From contig JAMXBD010001400.1 of assembly GCA_024138025.1 (NCBI GenBank), forward strand, positions 186,001-250,000: a stretch of DNA of 64,000 nucleotides, in the 5' to 3' direction. Shown one piece after another: positions 13,075-23,946 of the stretch (within the stretch, counting starts at the first letter, position 1; every line of letters starts with the position of its first letter). The notes under the pieces are model-generated. The model was not told the origin of the DNA, ran no database searches, and saw only the letters and a list, made by a program, of their open reading frames with translations. The stretch is from Combretum micranthum (lineage: Eukaryota; Streptophyta; Magnoliopsida; Myrtales; Combretaceae). Made by a program: the position numbers and the translations under genes.

Positions 13075-13243
13075 GCAATATTGGAAAGAAAAATGGTGAA
13101 AAGAGGTAATCAAGCTTATACACAAGTACTTATCTTATGGAAGGGTAAACCACTAGCAAAAGCCACATGGGAGTTCTTCATCGATTGGGAGTTAAGGTTC
13201 CCTAATCACCCCTTGTGGACAAGGGTTTCGAATGGGGGAGAAG
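13075..13243 (+). pseudogene. Chromodomain-like C-terminus of the gypsy polyprotein, and PPT
   Basis: The frame opening ILERKMVKRGNQAYTQVLI, then LWKGKPLAKATWEF, matches the C-terminal chromodomain-type tail of plant chromoviruses (R-x-V-K-R-G-N...V-L-W...ATWE). It is the direct continuation of the integrase remnant ending near 7,690, which shows that the DNA between is a later insertion. A purine-rich polypurine tract (AATGGGGGAGAAG, 13231-13243) lies immediately before the 3' LTR. Confidence 0.85.
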
Positions 13244-13244
13244 T

Positions 13245-13791
13245 TGATCTAGGGTTTGTGTAGGCATGTGAGCGAGAGAGTAATGAGTTGAAATCGGAGT
13301 TCAGTTCCCTAAGTCTAAGTTATCGGGCAAATTTAGAAGTTTGGAAGCTGAGGAAAAGTTTGAAATATCTAGTAAAAGTGGGCTGGAAGAATGTAGAGAT
13401 GGGCCTAATTCAATTAAAGGCCGGGGTAATAAAGAACAGAAATAGTAGAGGCAGTATTAGTGGCCTACGGCCCAGTAAAATGAAACAAACAGATTATGTA
13501 TTGTTTGTATCGTTTATAATTTTACATTATGTGGACACGTAGTAGTAATATCCTAGGAAACCAGATTTGGTATGAGCTAGCATAATAGAATCATATGCCA
13601 TTTTCTATTTTCTAAGAGCAGACTATCATATATAGTATCTCAACAGGTACACAAAAAAAAAAATCAATGAAAAAGAAAATACAACACTGCAATGCTCAAT
13701 TGTTCAACTTGCATTTGGGTTGAATCGGCTTGTATTCGAGTGAAGTTTCTATTTTCTTTGTTGAATTTCTAATATTGTTCACCATATGTCA
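13245..13791 (+). repeat. 3' LTR of the gypsy element
   Basis: 547 bases matching 2758-3301 end to end, TG...CA. It is followed at once by TAAAT, the copy of the 5-bp duplication found before the 5' LTR. Confidence 0.92.
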
Positions 13792-14217
13792 TAAATATTG
13801 AAACGATTAACCGTTAATTATTGGTTTTTTGTGGTTACAAACCAAAATTGAAACCGAAAACCAAAAAAAAAAAAAAACTATAATCCTAAACCAAAACCAA
13901 TAAACTAGTTAACCATATTTTTCATATTGGTTTTTTAGTTTTAGTTTGGTTTTTTGGTTTCATCGGTTTTTTTTGCACACCCCTACTCATAAACTAATGA
14001 AACAGATATGATATAAATATATTGCAAATGCAAATCTAATACTAATGCAAGACAAATAAAAATCCGACAATCCAAACATACTCTAAACAAAAGAAAAGCA
14101 TATTCCCAAGATTATAATTAATAAGAAGGTTACCAGGCAAGCAACTTGGAATATTAAATTCACTAGAAGACATCAGCATTTTTGACAATTATGCACACTA
14201 AACCATGACTTTGGCAG

Positions 14218-14224
14218 TATAAAA
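14218..14224 (+). promoter_or_regulatory. TATA-box candidate of the NB-LRR gene
   Basis: TATAAAA sits 65 bases before the ATG at 14289, a suitable distance for a short 5' leader. The promoter region starts only ~230 bases right of the hAT element, so regulatory DNA of this gene may include transposon sequence. Confidence 0.5.
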
Positions 14225-14288
14225 CAACCAAAGTTTGTGTTCAATTTCATAAACAAATACAGAAACCTAAGGCTTGAAAAGCTAGATC

Positions 14289-17129
14289 ATGGCAGAAAAT
14301 GCTGTAACATGCCTTCTGAGCAAACTTACACATCTTTTGGAGAATGAGGTGCAGTTTCTGAGAGGCGGTAGAGAAGAAATCATTGCTGTGAGAGGGGAGT
14401 TGGAGCGCATGAGGGCTTTCCTGAGAGTTGCAGACTCCCTGGAAGAGAATGATGAGGAAGTCAAAGTGTGGGTCAGGCAGATAAGAGACATAGCCTATGA
14501 AACTGAAGATATTCTTGATGAATATACTCTTCTCCTGACGCATGACCATGGAACTGGTTTCTCTGGTCTTCTCCATAAGATGTCCTGTTGCATCAGGAAC
14601 ATGAAAGCTCAATACCGGATCAACTCAGAGATCCAAAAGATCAATTCAAGAATCAAAAACATCTGTGATGGACACCGAAGGCTCCGTCACAAGTTTGTTA
14701 AAGCTGAACGAGATTTAAATTGTCCTGATACTGATAACACCTGGCTAGACCACAGAGGAAATGCCCTCCTTCTGGAGAAAATTGATCTAGTGGGCATTGA
14801 AGAGCCTAAGAAGAAACTAGTTGGTTGGCTGGTTGGAGGCCTTCCACGGCGGGAAGTCATCTCGATTGCTGGCATGGGGGGATTGGGAAAATCCACTCTG
14901 GCAAAACAAGTCTACGAATCTGTTGCAGTGAAGAAGCACTTCACTATTCGTGCTTGGATCACTCTTTCAAGATGCTCCAAGTTACAAGACCTCCTGAATG
15001 ACATGCTCCAACAGATTATGACAGTGATCAGGAAGCCAATTCCCCCTGGAGCAGACACTATGAATAGCCACTGGCTGAAGATGATTATCAAAGACTTGCT
15101 GCAAAGGAGGAGGTATCTAATCGTTCTAGACGATACATGGGATTTACATGAATGGGATGCTATAAAACATGCATTGCCTACAAATAATCGTGGCAGCCGA
15201 ATCATTGTCACTACCCGACATACTAATATAGCATCAACCTCATGTAATGAGTTCAATGGTCAGGTGTATGCTTTGGACCCCTTGACTCTAGAGCAGTCTT
15301 GGACGCTTTTCTGCAAGAAGACATTCCAGGGAATGCCATGCCCACCTCATCTGGAGGAGATCTGCCAATATATTTTGAGAAAATGCGCTGGTCTACCCCT
15401 AGCAATTGTCGCCATCAGTGGTGTTTTGGCAACAAAGGACAAAAATCGCGTAGATGAATGGGATGTCATTCGCCGAAGTCTACGTGCTGAGATTGATGGC
15501 AACGATAGATTAAAGAACTTGAGGAAAGTACTGTCTCTCAGCTTCAATGATTTGCCATACTACCTGAAGTCCTGCTTCTTGCACTTGTGTGTGTTCCCAG
15601 AGGGTCACCTGATCGAGAGGAGGAGACTGCTTCGGTTATGGATGGCAGAAGGATTCGTTGAAAGGAAAGAAGGTAAAGCACCTGAAGATGTTGCAAAGGA
15701 GTACCTACATGAGCTGTTGAACAGAAGCCTGATACATGCTGTGGATAGAACAAGCGACGGAAGAATTACCTTTTGCCGCATCCATGATGTTCTGCGAGAT
15801 ATAATCACTTCAAAATCAAGTGATCAATGCTTTGCCACAATAGCCACAGACCAAAATGACACATGGCCAGATAAGGTGCGCCGCCTTTCAGTACACAACA
15901 CGGTGCAGACACTACAAGTGAATAGGTCGCTTTCTCAACTCCGCTCTTTATACACCTTTGGAGTAGATCCCTCGTTCACAAATGCGATATTATGTTGTGG
16001 GATTAAATTGCTGACTGTCCTAGATATGCAAGCTGCACCATTGAAAATGTTTCCCCCTCAAGTTGTAGACTGGTATTATTTGAGATATCTGAGCTTTAGG
16101 TACACGGAGATAAAATCAATTCCAAGCACAATAGGAAAACTCCAAAATCTAGAGACGCTAGATTTGAAACATACCAATGTAACCGAATTGCCTGTTGAGA
16201 TCTTAAAGCTCCAACGCCTTAGACATCTTCTTGTATATCGTTACGAAAATTACTCTTACTTCTACAATAAGTACGGTTTTAAGGCCATCAGGGGCATTGA
16301 AGCTTTGCGGTGCCTACACAAGCTTTGCTATATAGAGGCAAATGATGATAGAAACTGTGTGATAATGAAGGAGCTTGGAAAATTGATCCACCTAAGAAGG
16401 TTAGGCATCCTAAAGCTCAGGAAAGAAGATGGGAAGGATTTGTGCTTATCCATTGCTAAATTGGCCCAACTTCGGACACTTACAGTGTCTGCATGTGACG
16501 ATGATGAAATCCTTGATCTGCAGCACCTTACTTGTCCCCCTCAATTCCTTCAAAGAATTTACTTGAGAGGACGTTTGGAAACATTACCTTCTTGGCTGTG
16601 CTCTCTCCAAAGCGTCGTCAAATTACATCTGCGATTTAGTCGATTAAGCAATGATCCACTCCCTTCTCTCCAAAATCTGCCCAATCTTGTCCACCTAGAG
16701 TTACATCAAGTTTATGCTGGTCCAACCCTATGCTTTAAAGCTAAAGGTTTTAAGAAGCTGAGGATTCTTGGTCTAGATAATTTTGATGAGCTCACACGTA
16801 TTGAAGTGGAGGAAGGAGCAATGCCTTGTCTGGAAGAATGGATCATCCAGCGTTGTAAGCTACTGTCAAAGCTTCCATCAGGCATCGAGTACCTGACGAA
16901 ACTGAAAATACTTAGGTTCTTTGACATGCCAGAAGAACTGGTCAAGAAATTTGTGCAGAATGAGAAAGATGAGGACTACAAGAAAGTTGCCCACGTTCCT
17001 GATGTTCATCTTGGCTACTGGCGAGATGGGGGCTGGGACCTCCACTCCATTGAGAGAACACCTGAGGGAGACAGTCCTCGTACGGGCAACAATGTCAAGC
17101 CTAGTGAACTCCCTCCTTGTTGGAAATAA
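14289..17129 (+). CDS. CC-NB-LRR disease resistance protein, RPM1-like
   Basis: Intact single-exon gene of 946 residues. Family knowledge: such proteins are cytoplasmic or membrane-associated immune receptors that sense pathogen effectors, directly or through guarded host proteins, and switch by nucleotide exchange. Seen here: an Rx-type coiled-coil N-terminus with an EDVID-like block (ETEDILDE, residues 71-78); P-loop GMGGLGKST (195-203); kinase-2 LIVLDDTW (277-284); RNBS-B GSRIIVTTR (from 302); GLPLA (368-372); an MHD-position motif reading IHD (498-500); then an LRR region from about 570 to 910. Length and intronless structure match the RPM1 group (about 900-950 residues). All nucleotide-binding motifs are intact, so it is probably functional. 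The start is supported by a TATA motif 65 bases upstream and by the conserved N-terminal helix. Its real ligand cannot be told. Confidence 0.95.
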   Translation: MAENAVTCLLSKLTHLLENEVQFLRGGREEIIAVRGELERMRAFLRVADSLEENDEEVKVWVRQIRDIAYETEDILDEYTLLLTHDHGTGFSGLLHKMSCCIRNMKAQYRINSEIQKINSRIKNICDGHRRLRHKFVKAERDLNCPDTDNTWLDHRGNALLLEKIDLVGIEEPKKKLVGWLVGGLPRREVISIAGMGGLGKSTLAKQVYESVAVKKHFTIRAWITLSRCSKLQDLLNDMLQQIMTVIRKPIPPGADTMNSHWLKMIIKDLLQRRRYLIVLDDTWDLHEWDAIKHALPTNNRGSRIIVTTRHTNIASTSCNEFNGQVYALDPLTLEQSWTLFCKKTFQGMPCPPHLEEICQYILRKCAGLPLAIVAISGVLATKDKNRVDEWDVIRRSLRAEIDGNDRLKNLRKVLSLSFNDLPYYLKSCFLHLCVFPEGHLIERRRLLRLWMAEGFVERKEGKAPEDVAKEYLHELLNRSLIHAVDRTSDGRITFCRIHDVLRDIITSKSSDQCFATIATDQNDTWPDKVRRLSVHNTVQTLQVNRSLSQLRSLYTFGVDPSFTNAILCCGIKLLTVLDMQAAPLKMFPPQVVDWYYLRYLSFRYTEIKSIPSTIGKLQNLETLDLKHTNVTELPVEILKLQRLRHLLVYRYENYSYFYNKYGFKAIRGIEALRCLHKLCYIEANDDRNCVIMKELGKLIHLRRLGILKLRKEDGKDLCLSIAKLAQLRTLTVSACDDDEILDLQHLTCPPQFLQRIYLRGRLETLPSWLCSLQSVVKLHLRFSRLSNDPLPSLQNLPNLVHLELHQVYAGPTLCFKAKGFKKLRILGLDNFDELTRIEVEEGAMPCLEEWIIQRCKLLSKLPSGIEYLTKLKILRFFDMPEELVKKFVQNEKDEDYKKVAHVPDVHLGYWRDGGWDLHSIERTPEGDSPRTGNNVKPSELPPCWK

Positions 17130-20100
17130 AGATCTTGTGAATTATGTATATAATTTTGTCCCTTATGTATATAGGTTGCAATCAAGGGTCCACATACCCA
17201 TGTGATAAAGCATAAATAAGCGTAGAATAGTTCTTGCAGTATTGGCAAATCTGGAAAAGGGTCTTATCATATTGATATAGTTTCTTTAGTTTCAGACTTT
17301 AATGTATAATAGCTCTAGCATGCGTGATCTCGGTGTTATCTTTGGCTTGAATGTAAACAGTATTGTAAAGGGATGTAAAGCTACTTGTAAGCAATGCCAA
17401 CATGAATGGCAAGCAGTAGATTATGTTTTGTGAATAATGGGAGGTTTTAAATTTCTGTTCCCTCTGTTTTGGTCACAGTGCCCTTATTCTATCAACCTTT
17501 TTCTTACCTCCTCAGGAGTAGTAAAATTATAGCTCCCTTGTTGGGATTATGGCTGTAACTTGTCGACTCGAAATGATATGGTGTTTGGACATAAGCTTAA
17601 GCTCAACTTGAAATTTCAAAGCTGGAACTCAATTTGAACAGGATTGAGCATAGAAATTTGAGCCCAAGCTCAACTCAAAATGGTACTCTAGAAAATTGAG
17701 CTCAACTAATGATACTTTTTTAAACACGATTCATCTTGTCTTTTATCCTGTAAACTAAAGTCAACTAATGCTTATATTTGTCCGAGCTTAATTAGGCTTG
17801 GAAGTTAATCGAGTCAAACATTATAAAGCACCCATTAACAACTCAAGCAAATTTCGAACCAAAGTCGACTAGGTCACGAGTATTAGACTAGTTTATACTC
17901 CTGGTCAGGAAGAGTGACATAAACAACAATACTTTCCCCGTCGTCGCTGATCTGCACTTCTATCTTCGTCGGATGCAGCACTACACTTCTCTGCGATTTC
18001 AAGCCTTTTACAAACTCACAACTCCCTAAATTCAAACACAAAATCAGGACCTCAAGCAGTGTTGCGCTGATTAGAGATAGTCATTCCAAGACAAGTTAAG
18101 AATGAACTGTTTTAGTTAAGTTACCCCCCATCACCTCTCACACATCTTGTAATTGTCATTTAGGAATCTCTTCCCCTAGATTCTTAATGTATTTGAATTC
18201 TTTTTTGTGTTCTCTCCTTTCTTTATATAGTCCATTTTCTAGGCCAACATAAATTATTTGTTGTTCTGAACTCGAGACAAAGTCACGAGAAGTACCTATA
18301 CTATCATTATTGGCAATTTATTACCCAATGTTTAATTTCGGATAAAAAAAGTACTCGTATTTTAAAATAGTGACATTTTAATGCCTATACTATCATTTTA
18401 GTCATGAAATTTTAATAAAGAGGCACTAAAATACCACCACTTTAGAAGTACAGATGCTATCTGAAAGCAAACATTAAACACCAAGTATAAATACTCCCAA
18501 TGCCTTTATTCCTTCTAAAGTAAATCTTCACATCAATTAAATCAGATCTCTAACAATGTCACATCTAATGCTCAAGCTTTGACTTAATACACAATTGGTA
18601 ACGAGTATCAAATCCACTATCTAATTGGAGTTTGGAGTCTTGTACTACCAAAATAAGCACCTCGCCATTCTATACTCCACCTTTATATTCATCAAACAAT
18701 AAACCATGATATCTGCCAATCTGGGCATGGAATAGACCCGAATTTCATCTATCTTCTTCGTCTAAAGTGCAATAAACCAAGATTCAATAAACAAAAACCG
18801 AAATCTCTTCAAAAACTCCAATGCTTTCACGGTGGCACACGACCCAGACCCAAATACCGTCCCTTCTCCGGGAAACCAAAACTTCGATAAACCAGGCTAG
18901 ACAATACATTTCTAACGGCATACACTTAAAGACAGCACCCAGATTTGATAAACCAACAATAAAGTCGAAAGTGAACATTGTTTCGGTTTTAACAAATTCA
19001 GTAATTTTTTGCATCTGGTTCATTTTCCTCCCATACTTCACAAATCATAGAAGATTTTGTATTGAATTTATGCATTTCGGATGTCGATTTCATGTATTAA
19101 TCGAAGATATTGCATCTTACCTAGACTTTATCAGTCAATCTTGTTAGATTCTTTTTAAATTTTAAGTGCTTTTGCTTTGAGTCTAAATTTATACTAGAGT
19201 TTTGATTATTTTTGTTTTCTACCAGTTTTAAATTCGATTCTCAATGTCACTTTTTCCGTTAAAGAATTCTAGGGGACTGTACCGGTATAATGATACCTTG
19301 AAAATTTTAAAATCTTTTACCCCAAAACATTAATAGTTGATCTGAAAAAATAAAATCCATCAAGATTTTAGATTTAACATACTAGCGGATGTATATCCAA
19401 AAATATAATATGCATCTATTAGCGGATGATACACCCTCACTGTATGTGTGGAAAAACTGTTATCGATTTTTTATTATCTATCTTTTGATTTTAAATGAAT
19501 CTTGAAAACGATAATTACTTTATTCAAGTCAAAAAATATTAAGACCATTTTTTTCATATATTTCACATTCTCTTTTCCTCTCTCTCTCTCTTCCTCCCCC
19601 AAATCATCCACATGCTACTTCACTTTCTCTCTTTGTATACTCTGCAACAAAATTATCTTTATCTTTACTTTTTTGTTTTTCCACACGCAGGCAAGTGCCA
19701 TTGTCCCCTAGTAGTAAATAAAGAGGGAGAAAGAAAAAAAGAGAGAGTTTAAAAAAAATAACTACTCTATTTTATTATATAATTTTTTGACACATGATAA
19801 GGATTCCATTAATAATATAATAACAAGCAGTCGTGCATCCGCGTTGCATGTGCAAAAATTGAATTAATTATATTCATAACTAATGAATAACAAAAAAAGG
19901 AAAAATAATGAACATAATAGAAAATTTTCATTTGCTAATACACTAAGAGAAAACTACATAAATACCAATTAGATAAAATCAATTACACATATAGAGATGT
20001 TATGTCAAAAGTTAGATGTGATAATGGATTTCCTAAGTGTCGCACTTAATAAATTCTCTAATATATATCATATAAGTTGCAATAACTTTGCTATATTGCT

Positions 20101-23067
20101 ATTACTGAATGCTTGGGTAATGTTCAATGTCGCATTTGAAATATGTGATATTATATTGGTATTTCTATAATTTTTTTGTATAATTAATATTTGGTTTTTT
20201 TTTATATAATGATAGGCATGAATTTCACCATATATTTTATACAAATGTGCAGCAAATTAAAGGGAAAATGCTATACAATAGTAAAACATTATGAATTTTC
20301 ATGTCAAAGTACATGAAATATTTTAAATAAAATTAATTTTTCCCACTGAATATGTCTCCATATGCCGATAAATAAAAGAGAGCAAAATAATTAGACATTA
20401 GTGAATTCATTAATTAACATAAACATATTATATAAAGTATGTCATTAAAATATTGAAATCCTATTTTGTAAAATTTTTTAGCTACTGCCATTTTGGTGAG
20501 ACAGAAGTTTAAAACTTATATATATATAAGCCTTGACTTTGCAATAAGAAAAAAAAAAAAAAAACTGACATTATCCCCCTGTAAAGGAGATAAATCTTAT
20601 AAATACTGTGAATACATTTATAATAATCTGCCAATTTAGAATATACAAATGTAATTATTATGCATGCATTTTGGAGTTTATTTAAACAGAAATATTATAC
20701 CGTAAGAAAAAAAAAATTGATTAAACAACGTTGATAGTAGCAGCCAAAAAAAAAAATTAAAAACAACGTTGACGGCAAAATCTTGAGCTCTAGCAAGGAA
20801 AAGTAAAATTCATAGAGATTTGGCCAATCACATTCTAAATTAAATGTAAATAAAAACATTATAAAGATGGAAAAAAAAAAGATAATTTGATAAAAAATAG
20901 TGAGAACCGAAATTTACATAAACTTTAATGGAAAGGGAAAAAAATGCAAGACCAACGGGTTTCAACAATACAAAAGGTGAAAACTTAAGATTGTATTAAT
21001 AATGTTAATGGCGTTATCTATAGGCTTTTTCATCTATAGAATGCAAGGCTACTATTTCTTTTTACTACAATGAGATTGTGTTGGTCCTAGAAAGATATGA
21101 ATCTTCCTATGAGCATTATCCCGAGTTTTTATGCTCATATCTCTATCTTCATATCAAAATGTATATAGATAGTTGACAAAATATATAGTTGAACATAGTT
21201 CACCATCTTAAAAATTAGTGTAAATGGATATATAAATAGAATTCAATGGAATGAAAAAATAAATAAAATAAGCAAAACAAATAGAAGAAAGGACACACCA
21301 TTATTTCATTTGTCTAGGCATTTTGGTAAACGGAACAAAATTTCAAGATCACTACAGTTGATAAAATGTGGAGGTGGCAGTTGATATAGGGGAAGTTAAT
21401 ATGAAGAAGTAATTTGACGATTAAAAATTCAGAGTGGAAGATGCACAGACAGTTACAAAAAGATAAAATGCAATGAATGAATGGATTGGGGCAATTAGGC
21501 AGTTACAAAAGGAAAATGTTCAATGGAGTGAAAGAAAAGAAATAGTTAAAATAGTCCTTCCAATCATTATTTGGCCATGTAATTGAGCTGTGATTGAATT
21601 TAGTTATTTAAGAGTAATAAAAGAATTTCCTGTAGCGACAAAATTTAAAAGTTTTTGCTTTATAATAATAAATATAGATAAAATATTAACATGGGAGAGA
21701 GAAAGAGAATCGTTGTATTTAAAATTTATTAGATGGTTTTTTAACTGCTAGTAAAAACGAACTAAACCAAAAATACAATTTAAAATGATTTTTAAATTGG
21801 GAGAGAAAGAGAGGGAGACCGAGGGAAACAGAGGGAGAATAGTCTTTGAATTTAAAATCTACTGAATGGTTTTTTAATTGGTCTTAAGAATGTACAGAAT
21901 AAAAAGGAAATGAAGAAAATAAAGGCATTTGTTAAAAAATTGGAGTCAAATGAGAGAGGGATTTGGTTTAATTATAGCAAGATATATAATAGCACATCGT
22001 GCACTGGTTATATAGGTGCTAGAAATCATGTAGAATCAAACTAGATTGAAAACAAAAAGAGTTGGATAAAAAAAGTTAATCAGAAAAAAAAAAAAAAAGG
22101 ATCATAATAACTTGAAAGTTGGTTGCAATTAGATTAATGACAATTTCTTTAAAATTTAAAAATAAAAACTACTTGCTTAAAAAGGAGAAATAAGTAGTGG
22201 AAACAAAAGGTAGAGAAAGAGAGAAAGGAAAGTGGCATTGAAAAAATAATTTAATTAAATAAGTGCAGTCCAAACAAAAGAAAAAAGTTAACTCTACCAT
22301 TTTCTCTTAAGCTATGTTATTTTTGCAAATTATATAACTTTTAATTACGTAAAAACCCACGTAAAATTACATCCAGAGAAAGCAATTCTAGATATTAAAA
22401 GTACAATATATTGTAAAACCGCATGTTTAAACATGTGGCTTATTAAAATAAAAATAAAATTACATCTTTTAACATATAATTTAAAATAAATAAAAATAAT
22501 TTAATATTTTTACAAAAACTATAAAAATATTATATAAAACATATAATTTTATATCGGTATTCATTTAATTATATTCAGTCATCTGTGTTTGAATAGCTTG
22601 AGGGAAATATCTCACATGTATCTCCAGTTTTAATAGTTGAAAATATATAGTAAAAACAGGAGCCGTAGCACTTTTTCCCGTACATCTTTTTTTGATTAAA
22701 GATTTAGTGACACAAGAATATTTATGGTTTTTTTTTTTTTTTTTCAAGGAGCAAGAAATGCATCCACATACAATGAGTCATTTTTACCATCGTGTCGAAT
22801 GAAAGTGATTCGCCCGTTAAGGTACTTTGGCGACGTAAATTTTAATTAATATTTAATTTAACACTAAAAAAAATTTATGAAAAACCTAATAGAAAGAAAC
22901 GAACTCGCATTAACTCTAGTCAACTCAATATTAAGATCATGAAAGCGCGTCCCCACAAGCATCTTAGATATTACAACAAAATTAAATAAATCGATAAATA
23001 ACGTGCTTACGTGCCGCATTTTTAGCGGGTACTCTTTAAGGGAAATCTTTTGGATATTTTCTGTACA
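17130..23067. other. Intergenic, AT-rich, no gene supported
   Basis: The first ~300 bases include the NB-LRR 3' UTR (AATAAA-like signals around 17,125 and 17,210). Beyond it, short frames at 18.8-19.1 kb and 19.5-19.7 kb show no known domain. 17,560-17,880 is rich in GAGCTCAA/TCGACT words common in decayed plant repeats. A pyrimidine-rich tract (~19,568-19,600) is mirrored by a purine-rich tract (~19,715-19,750). GTGCATCC/TTGCATGTGC near 19,830 and GCACATCGTGCAC near 21,990 may be ends of a decayed element, not proven. Confidence 0.6.
21694..21885. repeat. Direct repeat pair with GA-rich leader
   Basis: A GAGAGAAAGAGA tract followed by TTTAAAATTTATTAGATGG and a T-rich tail occurs at ~21,694-21,745, and again diverged at ~21,801-21,885. 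Each copy carries GGTTTTTTAA. Likely local duplication. Confidence 0.5.
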
Positions 23068-23075
23068 CTATAAGG

Positions 23076-23938
23076 TAGACATCATCACGAGTCGGTTTCG
23101 AACCGAAAACCGATCTGACCCATCACCGATGGTTCCTGAACCGAGAACCGGCCCGGCAATGATGGGTCTAAACAGGTAAAGGACCCGTCAGTTCTAATGG
23201 GTCCTTACGGTTCCGTCCCTAAAACTGCATGACTCGGCGGTTTTTAAACCGTCAATTCAAGAACCGGAAGAACTGACGGTTCTACACCATAAAAATTATA
23301 AGAAAAAATTAAGAAAAAAAGAAAAAAAATTATTAAAAAAAATTGTAATTATAAAATAAATATTTAAAACTATTTTTGCATAAATAATAAAAAATTCATT
23401 TCCTATTCACAATATCTAATGTGTTATTATTAACAACACAAGTAATAAATACATTCGAAATCATATATTGTTAAATTTATAAGACTTCTAATCAAAGTAG
23501 ACTTTCTTTCTTAATAATGTGTGATTCGTCTTTTGTTATTGAGAATTATTTATATCTTTGAATATTTTATAGTGTCACATTGCTAATATAACAACTAAAA
23601 AAGTGCAAGTGATTGTATATAAATAAATACATAATTATAGAATTTCTTTTAACTAATGCTATGAACAATTATTGTTAGGCTCAATATTATTTCAAGTTAA
23701 AAATTTATTTTACATTTTTTCTTAGTTAAATTAAGTAAATTATTTAATTGATTTTTTATTTTTTTTTCATGGTTCCCGATTCCTTTAGAACCGGAACTGA
23801 ACCGTGGGAACCAACGGTTCCTAAGAACCGGGAACCAGACCGGCTTCTACGGGTCCTGTTCCGGTTCCACCACCTTTGAACCAAAAACAGACGGTTCGGG
23901 TCCGATTCCACACCCGAACCGAATTGTGACGACGTCTA
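23076..23938. mobile_element. hAT-type non-autonomous element, 863 bp
   Basis: The left end begins TAGACATCATCAC and the right end finishes GTGACGACGTCTA, whose complement is TAGACGTCGTCAC: 13-base inverted repeats with two mismatches. The element is flanked by perfect 8-bp duplications CTATAAGG (23068-23075 and 23939-23946), diagnostic of the hAT superfamily. Subterminal regions are dense in AACCG/CGGTTC words on both sides (GAACCGG, CGGTTCC), while the middle (~23,285-23,765) is AT-rich and non-coding. No transposase ORF, so it would need a source in trans. Perfect target duplications suggest it is younger than the 1797-13985 copy. Confidence 0.88.
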
Positions 23939-23946
23939 CTATAAGG

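Larger units (their letters stand above)
2758..13791 (+). mobile_element. Degenerate Ty3/gypsy chromovirus-type retrotransposon, interrupted
   Basis: Two matching LTRs (2758-3301 and 13245-13791), both beginning TGATCTAGGG and ending in CA, bracket gag, protease, RT, RNase H, integrase and chromodomain remnants in Ty3/gypsy order on the plus strand. TAAAT occurs immediately before the left LTR (2753-2757) and after the right LTR (13792-13796), a perfect 5-bp target duplication. An initiator-Met-type primer binding site follows the left LTR and a purine tract precedes the right one. Every coding domain is broken by stops and frameshifts, and the LTRs differ at roughly one base in ten by eye, so it is an old dead copy. 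About 5.4 kb of foreign DNA (about 7,700-13,074) separates integrase from chromodomain. Confidence 0.93.
1797..13985. mobile_element. hAT-type non-autonomous element, split by a later gypsy insertion
   Basis: The left end begins TAAGGTGTTCACGG at 1797 and the right end finishes CACACCCCTA at 13985, whose complement starts TAGGGGTGTG, so the tips are imperfect inverted repeats. Flanks are CTCATAAG (1789-1796) and CTCATAAA (13986-13993), an 8-base duplication with one mismatch, as hAT insertions make. Subterminal DNA on both sides is rich in GGTT/AACC words of the AACCGGTT kind common in plant hAT MITEs. Removing the gypsy element at 2758-13791 leaves about 1.15 kb with no transposase ORF. The TIRs are diverged, so this is an old copy; the boundary call rests on TSD plus TIR together. 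Confidence 0.6.

Noticed and set aside
7700..13076. Minus-strand orientation of the nested repeat
   Set aside because: Its right end resembles the complement of the TGTCACGCCCC starts, which first suggested minus orientation. The plus-strand TATA box and leader, and the palindromic plan seen at 58.9-64 kb, make plus orientation more likely; not settled.
14247..17248. Antisense and alternative-frame ORFs across the NB-LRR gene
   Set aside because: Shadows of the 946-residue coding frame.
18784..19147. Overlapping frames on both strands (85 and 108 codons)
   Set aside because: No homology I recognise, no splice or promoter context, typical chance ORFs in this composition.
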